A stretch of 40,121 nt of DNA from NCBI GenBank assembly GCA_024698865.1, contig JAILQS010000123.1, positions 1 to 40,121 on the forward strand. The letters are read 5' to 3'. Position 1 is the first letter of the stretch, and each line of letters begins with the position of its first letter. A model generated the notes under the pieces. The model made no database searches and was not told the DNA's origin. It was given only the letters and a program-made list of their open reading frames with translations. Below, one piece after another: positions 18,087-27,429 of the stretch. This stretch comes from Lachnospiraceae bacterium (GTDB lineage Bacteria; Bacillota; Clostridia; Lachnospirales; Lachnospiraceae). Made by a program: the position numbers and the translations under genes.

Positions 18087-18698
18087 ATGAATAAGATTGA
18101 ACAGTCAATTGAAGATATTTTTGATTTTCTTGACAGTTGTAAAACACAACCCTTATCAAACAACAAACTGATTGTACCAAAGGATGAGATTTTTGACTTG
18201 ATTGAATCACTTCGTCTTATGGTACCGGACGAAATTAAAAGATATAACAAGGTTGTATCCAATAGAGAAGCTATTTTGGCAGATGCAGAGAAGAAAGCAG
18301 CTGTTGTAGTGGAGGATGCAAAGAAAAAATTAGAGGGTATGGTAAATGAACAGGAAGTTGTTCAGCAGGCATATGAACATGCGAACCATATTGTGAATGA
18401 GGCATCTCAGCAGGCAACGGATATTAGAAGAAGTGCGGAAGCAGAAGCAGAGCAATTGAGAGAAAATGCACTCAGATATGCCAACGATTTATTGAAAATG
18501 TTAGAAGCAACATTACAGGGAGCATACAACAGCTCAATGGCAAACTACAAAGCTTTGACCGACAATCTGAAAGTCAACCTGGATACTGTAAAGTCCAACA
18601 TCAGTGAACTTGGAATTGAAGAGAACAAACCTGTAGTAAAAGAGGATGTTTACGAAGATGAAGACGAGGATTACAGATCTTCCGGCAGCATCGAGTAA
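18087..18698 (+). CDS. Coiled-coil protein (hypothetical; ATP synthase b / DivIVA-like coiled coil)
   Basis: ADAEKKAAVVVEDAKKKLEGMVNEQEVVQQAYEHANHIVNEASQQATDIRRSAEAEAEQLRENALRYANDLL; acidic C-terminus. Confidence 0.75.
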   Translation: MNKIEQSIEDIFDFLDSCKTQPLSNNKLIVPKDEIFDLIESLRLMVPDEIKRYNKVVSNREAILADAEKKAAVVVEDAKKKLEGMVNEQEVVQQAYEHANHIVNEASQQATDIRRSAEAEAEQLRENALRYANDLLKMLEATLQGAYNSSMANYKALTDNLKVNLDTVKSNISELGIEENKPVVKEDVYEDEDEDYRSSGSIE

Positions 18699-18718
18699 AG
18701 TATAACACGAATTGAATA

Positions 18719-19699
18719 TTACATAGCAATGAAAGCCCATAGTGTGCACAACATCGCACATTGTAGGGCTTTTGTTTTTAGGTATCCGCGAATGCTAAGT
18801 GTGCTACCGGTCATAACGCTTAGTGTTTGTGCAATTTGTGCAAGACCCGTAAGTGTGCAAAAAAAGATGATAAAGAGAAATTTGAGTGGTAAGTCAAAAG
18901 CTGTGGATTTTAATAAATACATTCCCGTCGTTACTTCGAGAAAACCGGTAATTAAAATTTTGAGGTGGTTTGCAGAAGGAAAAAGGAGGGAAAAGAAGTT
19001 GGAAACAATGGAAAACAGCATAAGTAAACCGCAGGTTTTGATGAGTATTTCAAAAATATACATAATGGAGGTATCCATAATTTCAAAAGAAGTGATTATG
19101 GAAGGAACTTTGGCATGGCAATGCTCGAGAGGGCATTTTTGCCGGATTTGCGAGGAAACAAAACGAAAATACACAAGACAGGATGCGATATAGCCGGAGA
19201 GCAAATACAGTCCATACAAAAGGAAACGATATTTTGCCATACCAAGCACTTCTATGCATACGTAGTTTAACAGAAATGCCGGGCTTAGATTGTTACAAAA
19301 GCCAAGAAGAAATTCGCCTTCCTCTTTGGAAATCTGCCGGTCCTTTACTACTAACGATAGAATCATTGCCCCAACCGGCATACCGGAAATCAGTCCGATG
19401 AGCATTGGAAAATACGCATTCTTGGAAAATGGAAAAAAGAAATGCAGGAACCGGTAGAAAAAGTGGTTGATATAAGAACTGAGGGATAATCGAAGTAATA
19501 AAACAGAAAGAAGCATATAGGGAAAGAGAGTAGGGATGAGAACCTGATACCAAAGACAAAGCCCCCCTTTGGCCCCGTTTAATACGGGCTTGGGAAAGCA
19601 AAGGAAAACAATTGTTAACGCAAGTAAAACAAAGGAATAGAGATATCCGATACGATGGACACAATATTTTTTAAAAGAAGAGAGCAAGGCAAAAACCAC
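18719..19699 (-). CDS. ylbJ: Sporulation integral membrane protein YlbJ-like
   Basis: Multi-TM; GGLCLWYQVLIPTLFPYMLLSVLLLRL, LIGLISGMPVGAMILSLVVKDRQISKEEGEFLLGFCNNLSPAFLLNYVC; adjacent to ylbM/tmcAL. Confidence 0.85.
   Translation of the reverse strand: MVFALLSSFKKYCVHRIGYLYSFVLLALTIVFLCFPKPVLNGAKGGLCLWYQVLIPTLFPYMLLSVLLLRLSLSSYINHFFYRFLHFFFPFSKNAYFPMLIGLISGMPVGAMILSLVVKDRQISKEEGEFLLGFCNNLSPAFLLNYVCIEVLGMAKYRFLLYGLYLLSGYIASCLVYFRFVSSQIRQKCPLEHCHAKVPSIITSFEIMDTSIMYIFEILIKTCGLLMLFSIVSNFFSLLFPSANHLKILITGFLEVTTGMYLLKSTAFDLPLKFLFIIFFCTLTGLAQIAQTLSVMTGSTLSIRGYLKTKALQCAMLCTLWAFIAM
18732..18780 (+). terminator. Rho-independent terminator for the + strand rsmD operon, lying inside the 3' coding end of ylbJ
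   Basis: AAAGCCC...TGTGC/GCACA...GGGCTTT stem with internal loop, then TTTTGTTTTT. Confidence 0.65.
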
Positions 19700-19762
19700 G
19701 TTTCATAGGCTTGCTAAATTCTATGCAAAAGAGGATGGAATATGCAGAAAGTGCACCTTTGC

Positions 19763-21010
19763 TTAGTCTAAGATGCAAAGAGGATGTGCATAATCCGGTG
19801 TGAGTCGGATACCGTATTTTTCAAAAACTTTTTGATTGTATAAATCCGAAGCGGCAATATCTTTCAAAAACATATCATAAGCATTCTTTGAAAGGGATTT
19901 GTAGGCATTTGCCGGTTTGGTAATGATTTGGAAGTGCGCATTGTTGCAGTTTTTGAGCAGCGGGCTGGCGTCCTTTTGGAAACCGAGCAGTCTGGCATAG
20001 GGAACATCGTTTGCCTGAGTAACCGGCAGGGCAGGGTGTTTTAACAGGATATGCATTAAACTTCGTGATATACGGCTGTAAGTCAAACTTTTGTTTTTTA
20101 AACCCGAAATATAGCCGGATATGTCCGTAAAGTCCGACAAACATGTCTTCATACGGTTTGCAAGCTCGAAAGAAACATCCGCGTAAGAAGCTAGTTCCTC
20201 CGGTTCCAAAAAGCGCAGTGCGTAATATAACTCCGGTGAGAAATCGTCCAAAAAGAGAGGGCGATGGATTGCCTTCGTTTTTTCGAGTACGATGGCCGCT
20301 TCGTTTGGCAGCTGTTCTTTTATGCGTGCATCAAAACCATGCTCTTTTAAATGCAAGCGGATCGAAGTCGCAGAGGAGAAACCTTCTGAGGATAAGTCGG
20401 TATCGTGATAACTGTTATCTGCGCGCTTAATAGCTATTGGTTTGATCTTGGAGGATTGTAGGGCACGCAAATATTCCAATGCCAGAATGTCATTGGAGTT
20501 TTTGAGCAGTGTGGAAATATCATCTTTGGACAATCCCTTCAGGTCATCAATGCAGGGCAGCAATTCAATTAGTGTCTTTTCTCTGGCGACAGGGAAAGAC
20601 ATCCCCTCCTTCAGATATTTTTTTAAGATGACCTGGTAATTTGCAGGCTCTTTATTGAGGTAAGAGGAGATTGCAGATAACTGATCCAGAGAAGCACTGT
20701 CACTTCCAAAGACAAGATGTGTCACAACGTTCATATTTTTTAAAATGGAAACACCCGCTTTTGCAAAGTACTCGGCGCTGCCTAAAGAGTACACTTCCGG
20801 TAACTGAAGCACGATGTCCGCGCCGCCTTTGAGCGCCATATGGGCGCGTGTGTATTTGTCAAATACAGCCGGCTCTCCGCGTTGAACAAAATTTCCGCTC
20901 ATAACAACAACGGCAAAGTCGGCGTGTGCAGCCTTTTTGGCTTCCTCTATATGATATTGATGTCCATTATGAAATGGGTTATACTCGGCAATTATTCCTA
21001 CAACATTCAT
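19763..21010 (-). CDS. tmcAL: tRNA(Met) cytidine acetate ligase / nucleotidyltransferase (YlbM family)
   Basis: MNVVGIIAEYNPFHNGHQYHIEEAKK...VVVMSGNFVQRGEPAVFDKYTRAHMAL. Confidence 0.93.
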   Translation of the reverse strand: MNVVGIIAEYNPFHNGHQYHIEEAKKAAHADFAVVVMSGNFVQRGEPAVFDKYTRAHMALKGGADIVLQLPEVYSLGSAEYFAKAGVSILKNMNVVTHLVFGSDSASLDQLSAISSYLNKEPANYQVILKKYLKEGMSFPVAREKTLIELLPCIDDLKGLSKDDISTLLKNSNDILALEYLRALQSSKIKPIAIKRADNSYHDTDLSSEGFSSATSIRLHLKEHGFDARIKEQLPNEAAIVLEKTKAIHRPLFLDDFSPELYYALRFLEPEELASYADVSFELANRMKTCLSDFTDISGYISGLKNKSLTYSRISRSLMHILLKHPALPVTQANDVPYARLLGFQKDASPLLKNCNNAHFQIITKPANAYKSLSKNAYDMFLKDIAASDLYNQKVFEKYGIRLTPDYAHPLCILD

Positions 21011-21122
21011 TATTGTACTTCCTTTAAAAATAATTCTGAAAATAGTATCAAAGTTTATAGAAACAGTTTACCATAACTGACGTTTAATTGAAAAAGAAAA
21101 ATAATTCTTTCAGTTCCTAATC

Positions 21123-21151
21123 TTGAGAAAAATACAAAGGAGTGATATAAT
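21123..21151 (+). promoter_or_regulatory. SigA-type promoter TTGAGA-N17-TATAAT upstream of pta-ackA
   Basis: TTGAGA 21123-21128, TATAAT 21146-21151. Confidence 0.75.
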
Positions 21152-21214
21152 TAGACGTTGATGGAGATATAAATTTATACGCTTTTTAAGTAGCGAAGAA
21201 AAGAGGTAAAAGAC

Positions 21215-22198
21215 ATGTACGGATTTGGTTCATTGATTGAAACACTTAAGAAGAATCCTAAGAAAATTGTATTTACAGAAGGAAATGATCCTCGTATTTT
21301 GGAGGCAACTTCTCGTTTGCTTGCAAGTAATTTTTTGACACCAATTCTGGTTGGTAACGAGAAAGAAGTTATGGAAGCTGCTTCTGAAAGTGGATTTAAT
21401 ATTCGTGGAGCACAGATTGTTGACCCTGAGAATTATGAGAGATTTGATGAGATGGTTGACCTTTTGTGTGAAGTTCGTAAATCCAAAGGACTTACCAAAG
21501 AAGAAGCAACAAAGATGCTCAAACAGGGTAATTATTTTGGAACTATGTTAGTAAAAATGGGAGTAGCAGATGCATTGCTTGGTGGTGCTACATATTCTAC
21601 AGCAGATACAGTAAGACCTGCATTACAGATTATCAAAACCAAACCGGGCAACAAAATTGTTTCATCTTGCTTTATCCTTGTTCGTCCATCTGCTACCGGT
21701 GAGAATGAAGTTCTTGCTATGGCAGACTGCGCAATTAACATCAAACCATCTGAAGATGATCTGGTAGAGATTGCAATCGAATCTGCAGAATGTGCCAAAA
21801 TCTTTGGAATCGATCCAAAGGTAGCGTTCTTAAGTTACTCTACACTTGGCTCCGGAAAAGGAGAAGATGTAGACAAGATGAGAAATGCAGCAAAGAAGAC
21901 ACAGGATGCCAAACCAGACCTTCCTATTCTTGGAGAAGTACAGTTTGATGCTGCAGTATCACCTAGAGTAGCTCGCACAAAGTGTCCGGACTCTGAAGTG
22001 GCAGGACATGCCAATACATTTATCTTCCCGGATATCAATGCAGGTAACATCGGTTACAAAATTGCACAAAGACTCGGGAATTTTGAAGCCTATGGACCAA
22101 TCCTTTTAGGATTAAATGCACCTATTAACGATTTGTCCCGTGGATGTAACGCCGGAGAAGTTTACTCTATGGCAATCATCACAGCGGCATTATCATAA
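21215..22198 (+). CDS. pta: Phosphate acetyltransferase
   Basis: KKIVFTEGNDPRILEAT, GATYSTADTVRPALQIIKTKPG, SPRVARTKCPDSEVAGHANTFIFPDINAGNIGYKIAQR. Confidence 0.97.
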   Translation: MYGFGSLIETLKKNPKKIVFTEGNDPRILEATSRLLASNFLTPILVGNEKEVMEAASESGFNIRGAQIVDPENYERFDEMVDLLCEVRKSKGLTKEEATKMLKQGNYFGTMLVKMGVADALLGGATYSTADTVRPALQIIKTKPGNKIVSSCFILVRPSATGENEVLAMADCAINIKPSEDDLVEIAIESAECAKIFGIDPKVAFLSYSTLGSGKGEDVDKMRNAAKKTQDAKPDLPILGEVQFDAAVSPRVARTKCPDSEVAGHANTFIFPDINAGNIGYKIAQRLGNFEAYGPILLGLNAPINDLSRGCNAGEVYSMAIITAALS

Positions 22199-22221
22199 TA
22201 AATTAAGAAAAGAGGATGATT

Positions 22222-23409
22222 ATGAAGGTATTAGTAATTAACTGTGGAAGTTCCTCTCTTAAATTTCAGTTGATCGACTCCGTAACAGAAGAAGCCCTTG
22301 CAACCGGAATCTGTGAGAGAATCGGAATCGATGGAGCTATCTCCATCAAACCGGCAGGAAAAGAAAAGACAAAGAAAGAGATTCCTTTGCCGGATCATGA
22401 CAAGGCAGTAAAAGCTGTATTGGAAGCACTTACCGAACATAACGTAGTTGCTCATTTAGATGAGATTGAAGCTGTCGGACACCGTGTTGTACATGGTGGA
22501 GAGAAATTTACTTCATCCGTTATTATTACAGAGGAAGTAAAGAAAGCGGTAGAAGAGTGTAATGAACTTGCACCACTTCACAACCCTGCCAACTTAATCG
22601 GTATCGCAGCGTGTGAAGCAGCACTTCCGGGTGTTCCACAGGTTGGTGTATTTGACACAGCATTCCATCAGACAATGGAACCAAAGGCATTCCTTTATGG
22701 ATTACCATACAGCTACTATACGGATTACAAAATCAGAAAATACGGTTTCCACGGAACCAGCCACAAATTTGTTTCTCAGGAATTAATTAAGGCTGCGAAC
22801 TTAGATCCAAACAATTCCAAAGTGATTGTTTGTCACCTGGGTGGTGGAGCCAGCGTAACAGCAGTTAAGAACGGCAAATCCATCGATACAAGTATGGGTC
22901 TTACACCGTTGGAAGGTCTGATCATGGGAACACGTAGTGGTGACATTGATCCTTCTATCGTAGAATTTATCGGTCATAAATTAAATAAATCCGTAGATGA
23001 GGTAATGGAAATCCTCAACAAGAAATCAGGTGTGCTTGGATTATCCGATAACGTATCCAGCGACTTCAGAGATTTGAACGATGCAGCAGACGCAGGAAAC
23101 AAACTTGCAAGACAGGCAATCGAGGTATTCTGCTATCGTGTGGCAAAATACATCGGTGGCTATGTTGCAGCACTTGGCGGATTAGATGCATTGGCATTTA
23201 CTGCAGGTCTTGGAGAGAATGACCATTTAGTACGTGAATTGGTTATGGGATACCTTGGATACCTTGGTGTTACACTGGATAAAGAAAAGAACAAAGTACG
23301 TGGAGAATTCGAGAAAATCTCTGCTGCTGATTCCAAAATCGGTGTATATGTAATTCCAACCAACGAAGAACTTGCTATTGCAAGAGAAACAGTTGCACTC
23401 GTAAAATAA
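22222..23409 (+). CDS. ackA: Acetate kinase
   Basis: MKVLVINCGSSSLKFQLID, GHRVVHGGEKF, FDTAFHQTMEPKAFLYGLPY, HLGGGASVTAVKNGKSIDTSMGLTPLEGLIMGTRSGDIDP. Confidence 0.98.
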   Translation: MKVLVINCGSSSLKFQLIDSVTEEALATGICERIGIDGAISIKPAGKEKTKKEIPLPDHDKAVKAVLEALTEHNVVAHLDEIEAVGHRVVHGGEKFTSSVIITEEVKKAVEECNELAPLHNPANLIGIAACEAALPGVPQVGVFDTAFHQTMEPKAFLYGLPYSYYTDYKIRKYGFHGTSHKFVSQELIKAANLDPNNSKVIVCHLGGGASVTAVKNGKSIDTSMGLTPLEGLIMGTRSGDIDPSIVEFIGHKLNKSVDEVMEILNKKSGVLGLSDNVSSDFRDLNDAADAGNKLARQAIEVFCYRVAKYIGGYVAALGGLDALAFTAGLGENDHLVRELVMGYLGYLGVTLDKEKNKVRGEFEKISAADSKIGVYVIPTNEELAIARETVALVK

Positions 23410-23477
23410 TTTATTTCTGTGACGCAAATCTTGAGCTAAGTCTCGCAAGCGAGAATTGAATTAAAAAAAAGTGCAAA

Positions 23478-23486
23478 TTATCCACA
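23478..23486 (+). promoter_or_regulatory. Perfect DnaA-box match TTATCCACA just upstream of a -35 box
   Basis: TTATCCACA at 23478-23486. Confidence 0.5.
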
Positions 23487-23494
23487 GAAAAATG

Positions 23495-23523
23495 TTGACA
23501 AAGTAAAGCAAGATATGTACAAT
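23495..23523 (+). promoter_or_regulatory. SigA-type promoter TTGACA-N17-TACAAT upstream of yceD-rpmF
   Basis: TTGACA 23495-23500, TACAAT 23518-23523. Confidence 0.8.
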
Positions 23524-23558
23524 ACTAAGAGTGTGTTTGTGCTTTGAAAGGAGATAGT

Positions 23559-24086
23559 ATGATAATTAATTTATCCGAAATTATGTCTGTGAAATCAAAG
23601 ACAAAACGCATGGAAGTTGACATTGAGATGGAAAACTTCAACCGGGAAGGAGAGGAATTTCCGATTGTTTCGAAAGAACCGGTGTTACTTGAACTGATTC
23701 ATGAGAAGGATCGAGAGGTTCTGATTAAGGGCTCTACGAAAGTTGAGTTGTTAATTCCTTGTTCCAGGTGCCTTGATGAAGTAACGATTCCTTTTGAGAT
23801 TACATTTTCGAAGGATTTAGATTTTAAAGTTACGGATACTGATAAAATCAAGGATTTAGACGAAACAAATTATATTGATGGATATAATCTGGATGTAGAC
23901 TTACTTATCTATGATGAGATTTTGATTAACTTTCCGATTCAGGTGTTATGTAGTCCTTCTTGTAAAGGAATATGTAAAGTATGTGGAAAGAATCTCAACA
24001 AAGAGACCTGTGATTGCGAGCAGTCAGTAGGAGATCCGAGAATGTCAGTTATCCAAGATATCTTCAAGAATTTTAAGGAGGTGTGA
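23559..24086 (+). CDS. DUF177 / YceD family protein
   Basis: LIPCSRCLDEVTIPFEITFSKDLDF...YDEILINFPIQVLCSPSCKGICKVCGKNLNKETCDC; directly upstream of rpmF; ATG 23559. Confidence 0.93.
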   Translation: MIINLSEIMSVKSKTKRMEVDIEMENFNREGEEFPIVSKEPVLLELIHEKDREVLIKGSTKVELLIPCSRCLDEVTIPFEITFSKDLDFKVTDTDKIKDLDETNYIDGYNLDVDLLIYDEILINFPIQVLCSPSCKGICKVCGKNLNKETCDCEQSVGDPRMSVIQDIFKNFKEV

Positions 24087-24088
24087 CT

Positions 24089-24268
24089 ATGTCAATCTGT
24101 CCAAAGAATAAATCTTCAAAAGCTAGAAGAGATAAAAGAAGAGCAAACTGGAAAATGAGCGCTCCAAATCTTGTGAAATGCAGCAAATGTGGTGCTTTAA
24201 TGATGCCTCATAGAGTTTGCAAAGCTTGTGGTTCTTACAACAAAAAAGAGATTATCACAGCTGAATAA
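24089..24268 (+). CDS. rpmF: 50S ribosomal protein L32
   Basis: MSICPKNKSSKARRDKRRANWKMSAPNLVKCSKCGALMMPHRVCKACGSYNKKEIITAE. Confidence 0.96.
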   Translation: MSICPKNKSSKARRDKRRANWKMSAPNLVKCSKCGALMMPHRVCKACGSYNKKEIITAE

Positions 24269-24278
24269 TAGCATAATA

Positions 24279-24312
24279 AAATCGAGTAGGAAATTTCCTG
24301 CTCGATTTTTTT
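24279..24312. terminator. Bidirectional terminator between rpmF and convergent yprB-like gene
   Basis: AATCGAGTAGGAA/TTCCTGCTCGATT stem with T run on one side and A run on the other. Confidence 0.85.
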
Positions 24313-24314
24313 GT

Positions 24315-25421
24315 TTAAATAATTGTTCTAAGCAGATGTAACACATATTGCTTTACGAATGCATAATCTTTGAGAAACGCGTCAGTTACTTCCAGATAAA
24401 CCTCAGAATCGTTCCGCTCGTAAGAGAACTTTGGCTCCAGATACGGAAGGTATTGCTTTATAAAAAGCCCTTCTTTCTTGGTGTAACAATTCGAAGCATT
24501 CGCTTTCTTACGAAATTCTTTATCTACAAATTGTCCTACACTTTTGTGAATCGCTGTGTCTTCCTTCGGAAGATAATAGTAGTCTTTATAATTCTCGTAG
24601 AAGTATTTTATTGTATCATTTATAACAGGTATAATTACACAGCCATCGCTTTTTTCTCCGTTTTGGGAAGGTAGTAAGGTAAGCGCACAGCTTTTTAGTG
24701 GAATCGGCCATGCCGGAGTTAACTCAAATGCGATGGAAAGTAAAGTGTGACTTTCATTCAGTGTAACCGCAGAGATACGTATATGCTCCCCGGTCAGATT
24801 TGGCAGATAATAAACGATACTTAAGTCGGCAAGACCAATCAAATCGTCGTGATTGTGTAATAAAAGAAGCCGTTCCTGTTCTTTGGCATCTTCTAAGTTT
24901 CCACGTATAAGATTGTGTCTGTAATCAGCGTAGAATTGAATCAGTTCTTTTCCACTGTAGAGGTCCTCGCGATCTATGCCAAACAGTGCTTCGATTGCTT
25001 TTTGCTTTAAAGAAGGCATTTTATAATGTTTTTTCAGATAGCGGGCCTTCTGGTAAAGGTCGATAGAAGTAAGCGCATCAAAGTTGTAGGACAAATTGTA
25101 TTTTTGGACCTTTTGTAAAATATACGGAATATCGAAGGTTGTCCCGTTAAAATGAAGCAGCGTCCGATAATTTTTAAGAAGCGTGAAAAAGGCATGAAGA
25201 ATCGCCTCTTCGCTCTTTGCATCATCAGCAAACCATTGATGAAGTATAGGAGTTCCATTTTCAAAATAAATACTCCCAATCAGATACAGGCTGGAAGTAC
25301 TTGCGGAAAGCCCGGTTGTTTCGATATCAAAAAACATAATTTCATCGAGCGAAACACCGAGAATCTGTTCTATATTTTCTGCAGTTTGCGTTAAGTGAAT
25401 CGGAGTTCTTATTTCCTTCAT
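24315..25421 (-). CDS. YprB-like ribonuclease H-fold (DEDD exonuclease-like) protein
   Basis: FFDIETTGLSASTSSLYLIGSIYFENG, LLHFNGTTFDIPYI, HNHDDLIGLADL; MKEIRTPIHL start at 25421 with AGAGGA RBS, so the track extension to 25514 is probably not translated. Confidence 0.85.
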   Translation of the reverse strand: MKEIRTPIHLTQTAENIEQILGVSLDEIMFFDIETTGLSASTSSLYLIGSIYFENGTPILHQWFADDAKSEEAILHAFFTLLKNYRTLLHFNGTTFDIPYILQKVQKYNLSYNFDALTSIDLYQKARYLKKHYKMPSLKQKAIEALFGIDREDLYSGKELIQFYADYRHNLIRGNLEDAKEQERLLLLHNHDDLIGLADLSIVYYLPNLTGEHIRISAVTLNESHTLLSIAFELTPAWPIPLKSCALTLLPSQNGEKSDGCVIIPVINDTIKYFYENYKDYYYLPKEDTAIHKSVGQFVDKEFRKKANASNCYTKKEGLFIKQYLPYLEPKFSYERNDSEVYLEVTDAFLKDYAFVKQYVLHLLRTII

Positions 25422-25499
25422 AGTAATCCTCTTTGTTAAAGTAGTTTTAATTAATTTTAGTAAGAATAGTATAACATAATAAAATTCATTGGGCAAAAC

Positions 25500-25528
25500 T
25501 AGACATTTTATCATACTTTGTTTATGAT
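25500..25528 (+). promoter_or_regulatory. Candidate promoter TAGACA-N17-TATGAT upstream of cls
   Basis: Hexamers at 25500-25505 and 25523-25528. Confidence 0.5.
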
Positions 25529-25555
25529 ATTATAGGAGTGAAAGGAGGAGGGAAA

Positions 25556-27133
25556 ATGAGGGACGAAATTGCGAATGAAATTGAATTTGACAATATTCCC
25601 GGAAGACTGAAAAGCTATGTTAGCGGGTTGATTCGGGCGTTTGTGGTCGGGCTTTTGGTTTTGATGCAGTTTGCCATTATCATTTTTATGCCCTTCTTAT
25701 TGCGTAATTTCACGGTATATTTTTATTTTGTATTAGAAGTGTTTAGTATTGTTGTTATACTTGGACTTGTAAATGCCAATAAAAGTCCTTCCTATAAGAT
25801 TGCATGGATTAGTATCGTTTTGATTCTTCCGATATCGGGGCATATTATGTACCTGCTTTGGGGAAAGCCGGATTCTAAGCGGAAGCTGGATCGTAAGGTG
25901 ATACAGTTTATAGATAATGGAACGAATTATTTGAGCATAGATCAGGATATGGAAGACGCTTATGAGATACAGAATCCACAGAATGCAAGAATATCAGCAT
26001 ATATGCGTTCGCAGGATTTTCCGCTTTTTAAAAATAATGAGCTGACCTATTACCGGATGGGAGAAGAAGCCTTTCATGAGATTATTGCTTCCATAGAAAA
26101 GGCGGAGAGATTTATTCTGGTAAACTTCTTTATCGTGGCGGAAGGTGCGTTATGGGACAGTCTGCACAATGTTCTGCTTAAAAAGATACAGGAGGGCGTC
26201 GAAGTTAAATTTATGTTCGATGACTTTGGAGCGATGTTTCGAACGGATTCGGATTTTGCGGACCAACTTCGAAAGGAAGGGTTTGAGGTACGAATCTTTA
26301 ATCCGGTGCACAAATACGCGTCCAAGCTTTATATGAATTATCGCGATCATCAAAAGATTGTTGTTATCGATGGAAATGTTGGATTTACCGGAGGATTTAA
26401 CATTGCAGATGAGTATGTTAATAAAATCAACCGCTTTGGCAGGTGGAAAGACACCGGCATACAGATTGCGGGAGAAGGCGTGTGGGGGCTGACCGTTGTA
26501 TTTTTACAGATGTGGGATGTCTGTTCTGAAAAGTTTGAAGCGGAATACGATAAGTATCGACCGACCTTAACAAGTGTTTGTAATGATAACTATGTACGCG
26601 TTATTTCGGATGGACCATCCAACAATCCGAATAACCCGATTGAGAGTATTTATTTGCAAATGATCGAGCACGCAAATGATAAACTTTATATTTCAACACC
26701 GTATCTTATTCTTGAAAACGAGATGAAAGATGCGTTGATACGTGCGGTTAAGAGCGGTGTGGATGTGCGAATTATTACACCGTATATTCCGGACAAGAAA
26801 ATGGTGAAACGGTTGACCAATTACAATTACGAAGATCTGTTAAAGGCAGGTGTGCGTATATTTGAATATGAGCCGGGATTTAATCATGCCAAAATGATTA
26901 TGAACGAATCCTCTTGTATAGTAGGCACCATCAATATGGATTACAGAAGCTTTTATTTGCACTATGAAAATGGAGTATGGGTGCACGCAGAGGCATTCCT
27001 TCGTGACATGGAAAAAGACTTTATACAGATGTTTGAAGAGTCGAGAGAATATACTTGGGAAGACTGGAGGAACCGTCCGACTTCATGGAAAATGACACAA
27101 CCGGTACTGAATCTGTTTAGTACGTTGTTATAA
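25556..27133 (+). CDS. cls: Cardiolipin synthase (phospholipase D family)
   Basis: Two HKD-type motifs: YRDHQKIVVIDGNVGFTGGFNIADEY and FNHAKMIMNESSCIVGTINMDYRSFYLHYENGVWV; N-terminal TMs. Confidence 0.95.
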   Translation: MRDEIANEIEFDNIPGRLKSYVSGLIRAFVVGLLVLMQFAIIIFMPFLLRNFTVYFYFVLEVFSIVVILGLVNANKSPSYKIAWISIVLILPISGHIMYLLWGKPDSKRKLDRKVIQFIDNGTNYLSIDQDMEDAYEIQNPQNARISAYMRSQDFPLFKNNELTYYRMGEEAFHEIIASIEKAERFILVNFFIVAEGALWDSLHNVLLKKIQEGVEVKFMFDDFGAMFRTDSDFADQLRKEGFEVRIFNPVHKYASKLYMNYRDHQKIVVIDGNVGFTGGFNIADEYVNKINRFGRWKDTGIQIAGEGVWGLTVVFLQMWDVCSEKFEAEYDKYRPTLTSVCNDNYVRVISDGPSNNPNNPIESIYLQMIEHANDKLYISTPYLILENEMKDALIRAVKSGVDVRIITPYIPDKKMVKRLTNYNYEDLLKAGVRIFEYEPGFNHAKMIMNESSCIVGTINMDYRSFYLHYENGVWVHAEAFLRDMEKDFIQMFEESREYTWEDWRNRPTSWKMTQPVLNLFSTLL

Positions 27134-27154
27134 GGAATTATTTTGGAGGAAAAG

Positions 27155-27406
27155 ATGTATACGAGTGTATGTAAGCATTGTCATAAAGTGTTCAAATCAA
27201 GAATCCGGACAGCCTGTTGCAATGACTGCAGGAGTACAGATGAAAACTGTTTTGACGACATCGTAGAATATTTAAGACGTTTTCCAAACAGCAATGCTGT
27301 CCAGATTGCAGAGGAACTTGGAATCAGTGCCTATGTGGTACTCAAATTTCTCGAAGAGGGGCGTCTGGAACTTTCCAGAGGAACGTTTTCGCGTCTGGAA
27401 GATTAG
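27155..27406 (+). CDS. Small zinc-ribbon + helical/HTH-like protein resembling YvyF-type flagellar operon proteins
   Basis: CKHCHKVFKSRIRTACCNDC...DIVEYLRRFPNSNAVQIAEELGISAYVVLKFLEEGRLEL; ATG 27155 after TGGAGG. Confidence 0.6.
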   Translation: MYTSVCKHCHKVFKSRIRTACCNDCRSTDENCFDDIVEYLRRFPNSNAVQIAEELGISAYVVLKFLEEGRLELSRGTFSRLED

Positions 27407-27429
27407 TTGATTAGAGAAAGGATAGTTAG

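Noticed and set aside
18729-19401. Plus-strand ORFs opposite ylbJ (18729-19193, 19183-19401)
   Set aside because: Antisense to a recognisable membrane protein; no homologous features.
23440-23453. TCTCGC-AA-GCGAGA after ackA as a terminator
   Set aside because: 2-nt loop and no T run on the + strand; not convincing as an intrinsic terminator.
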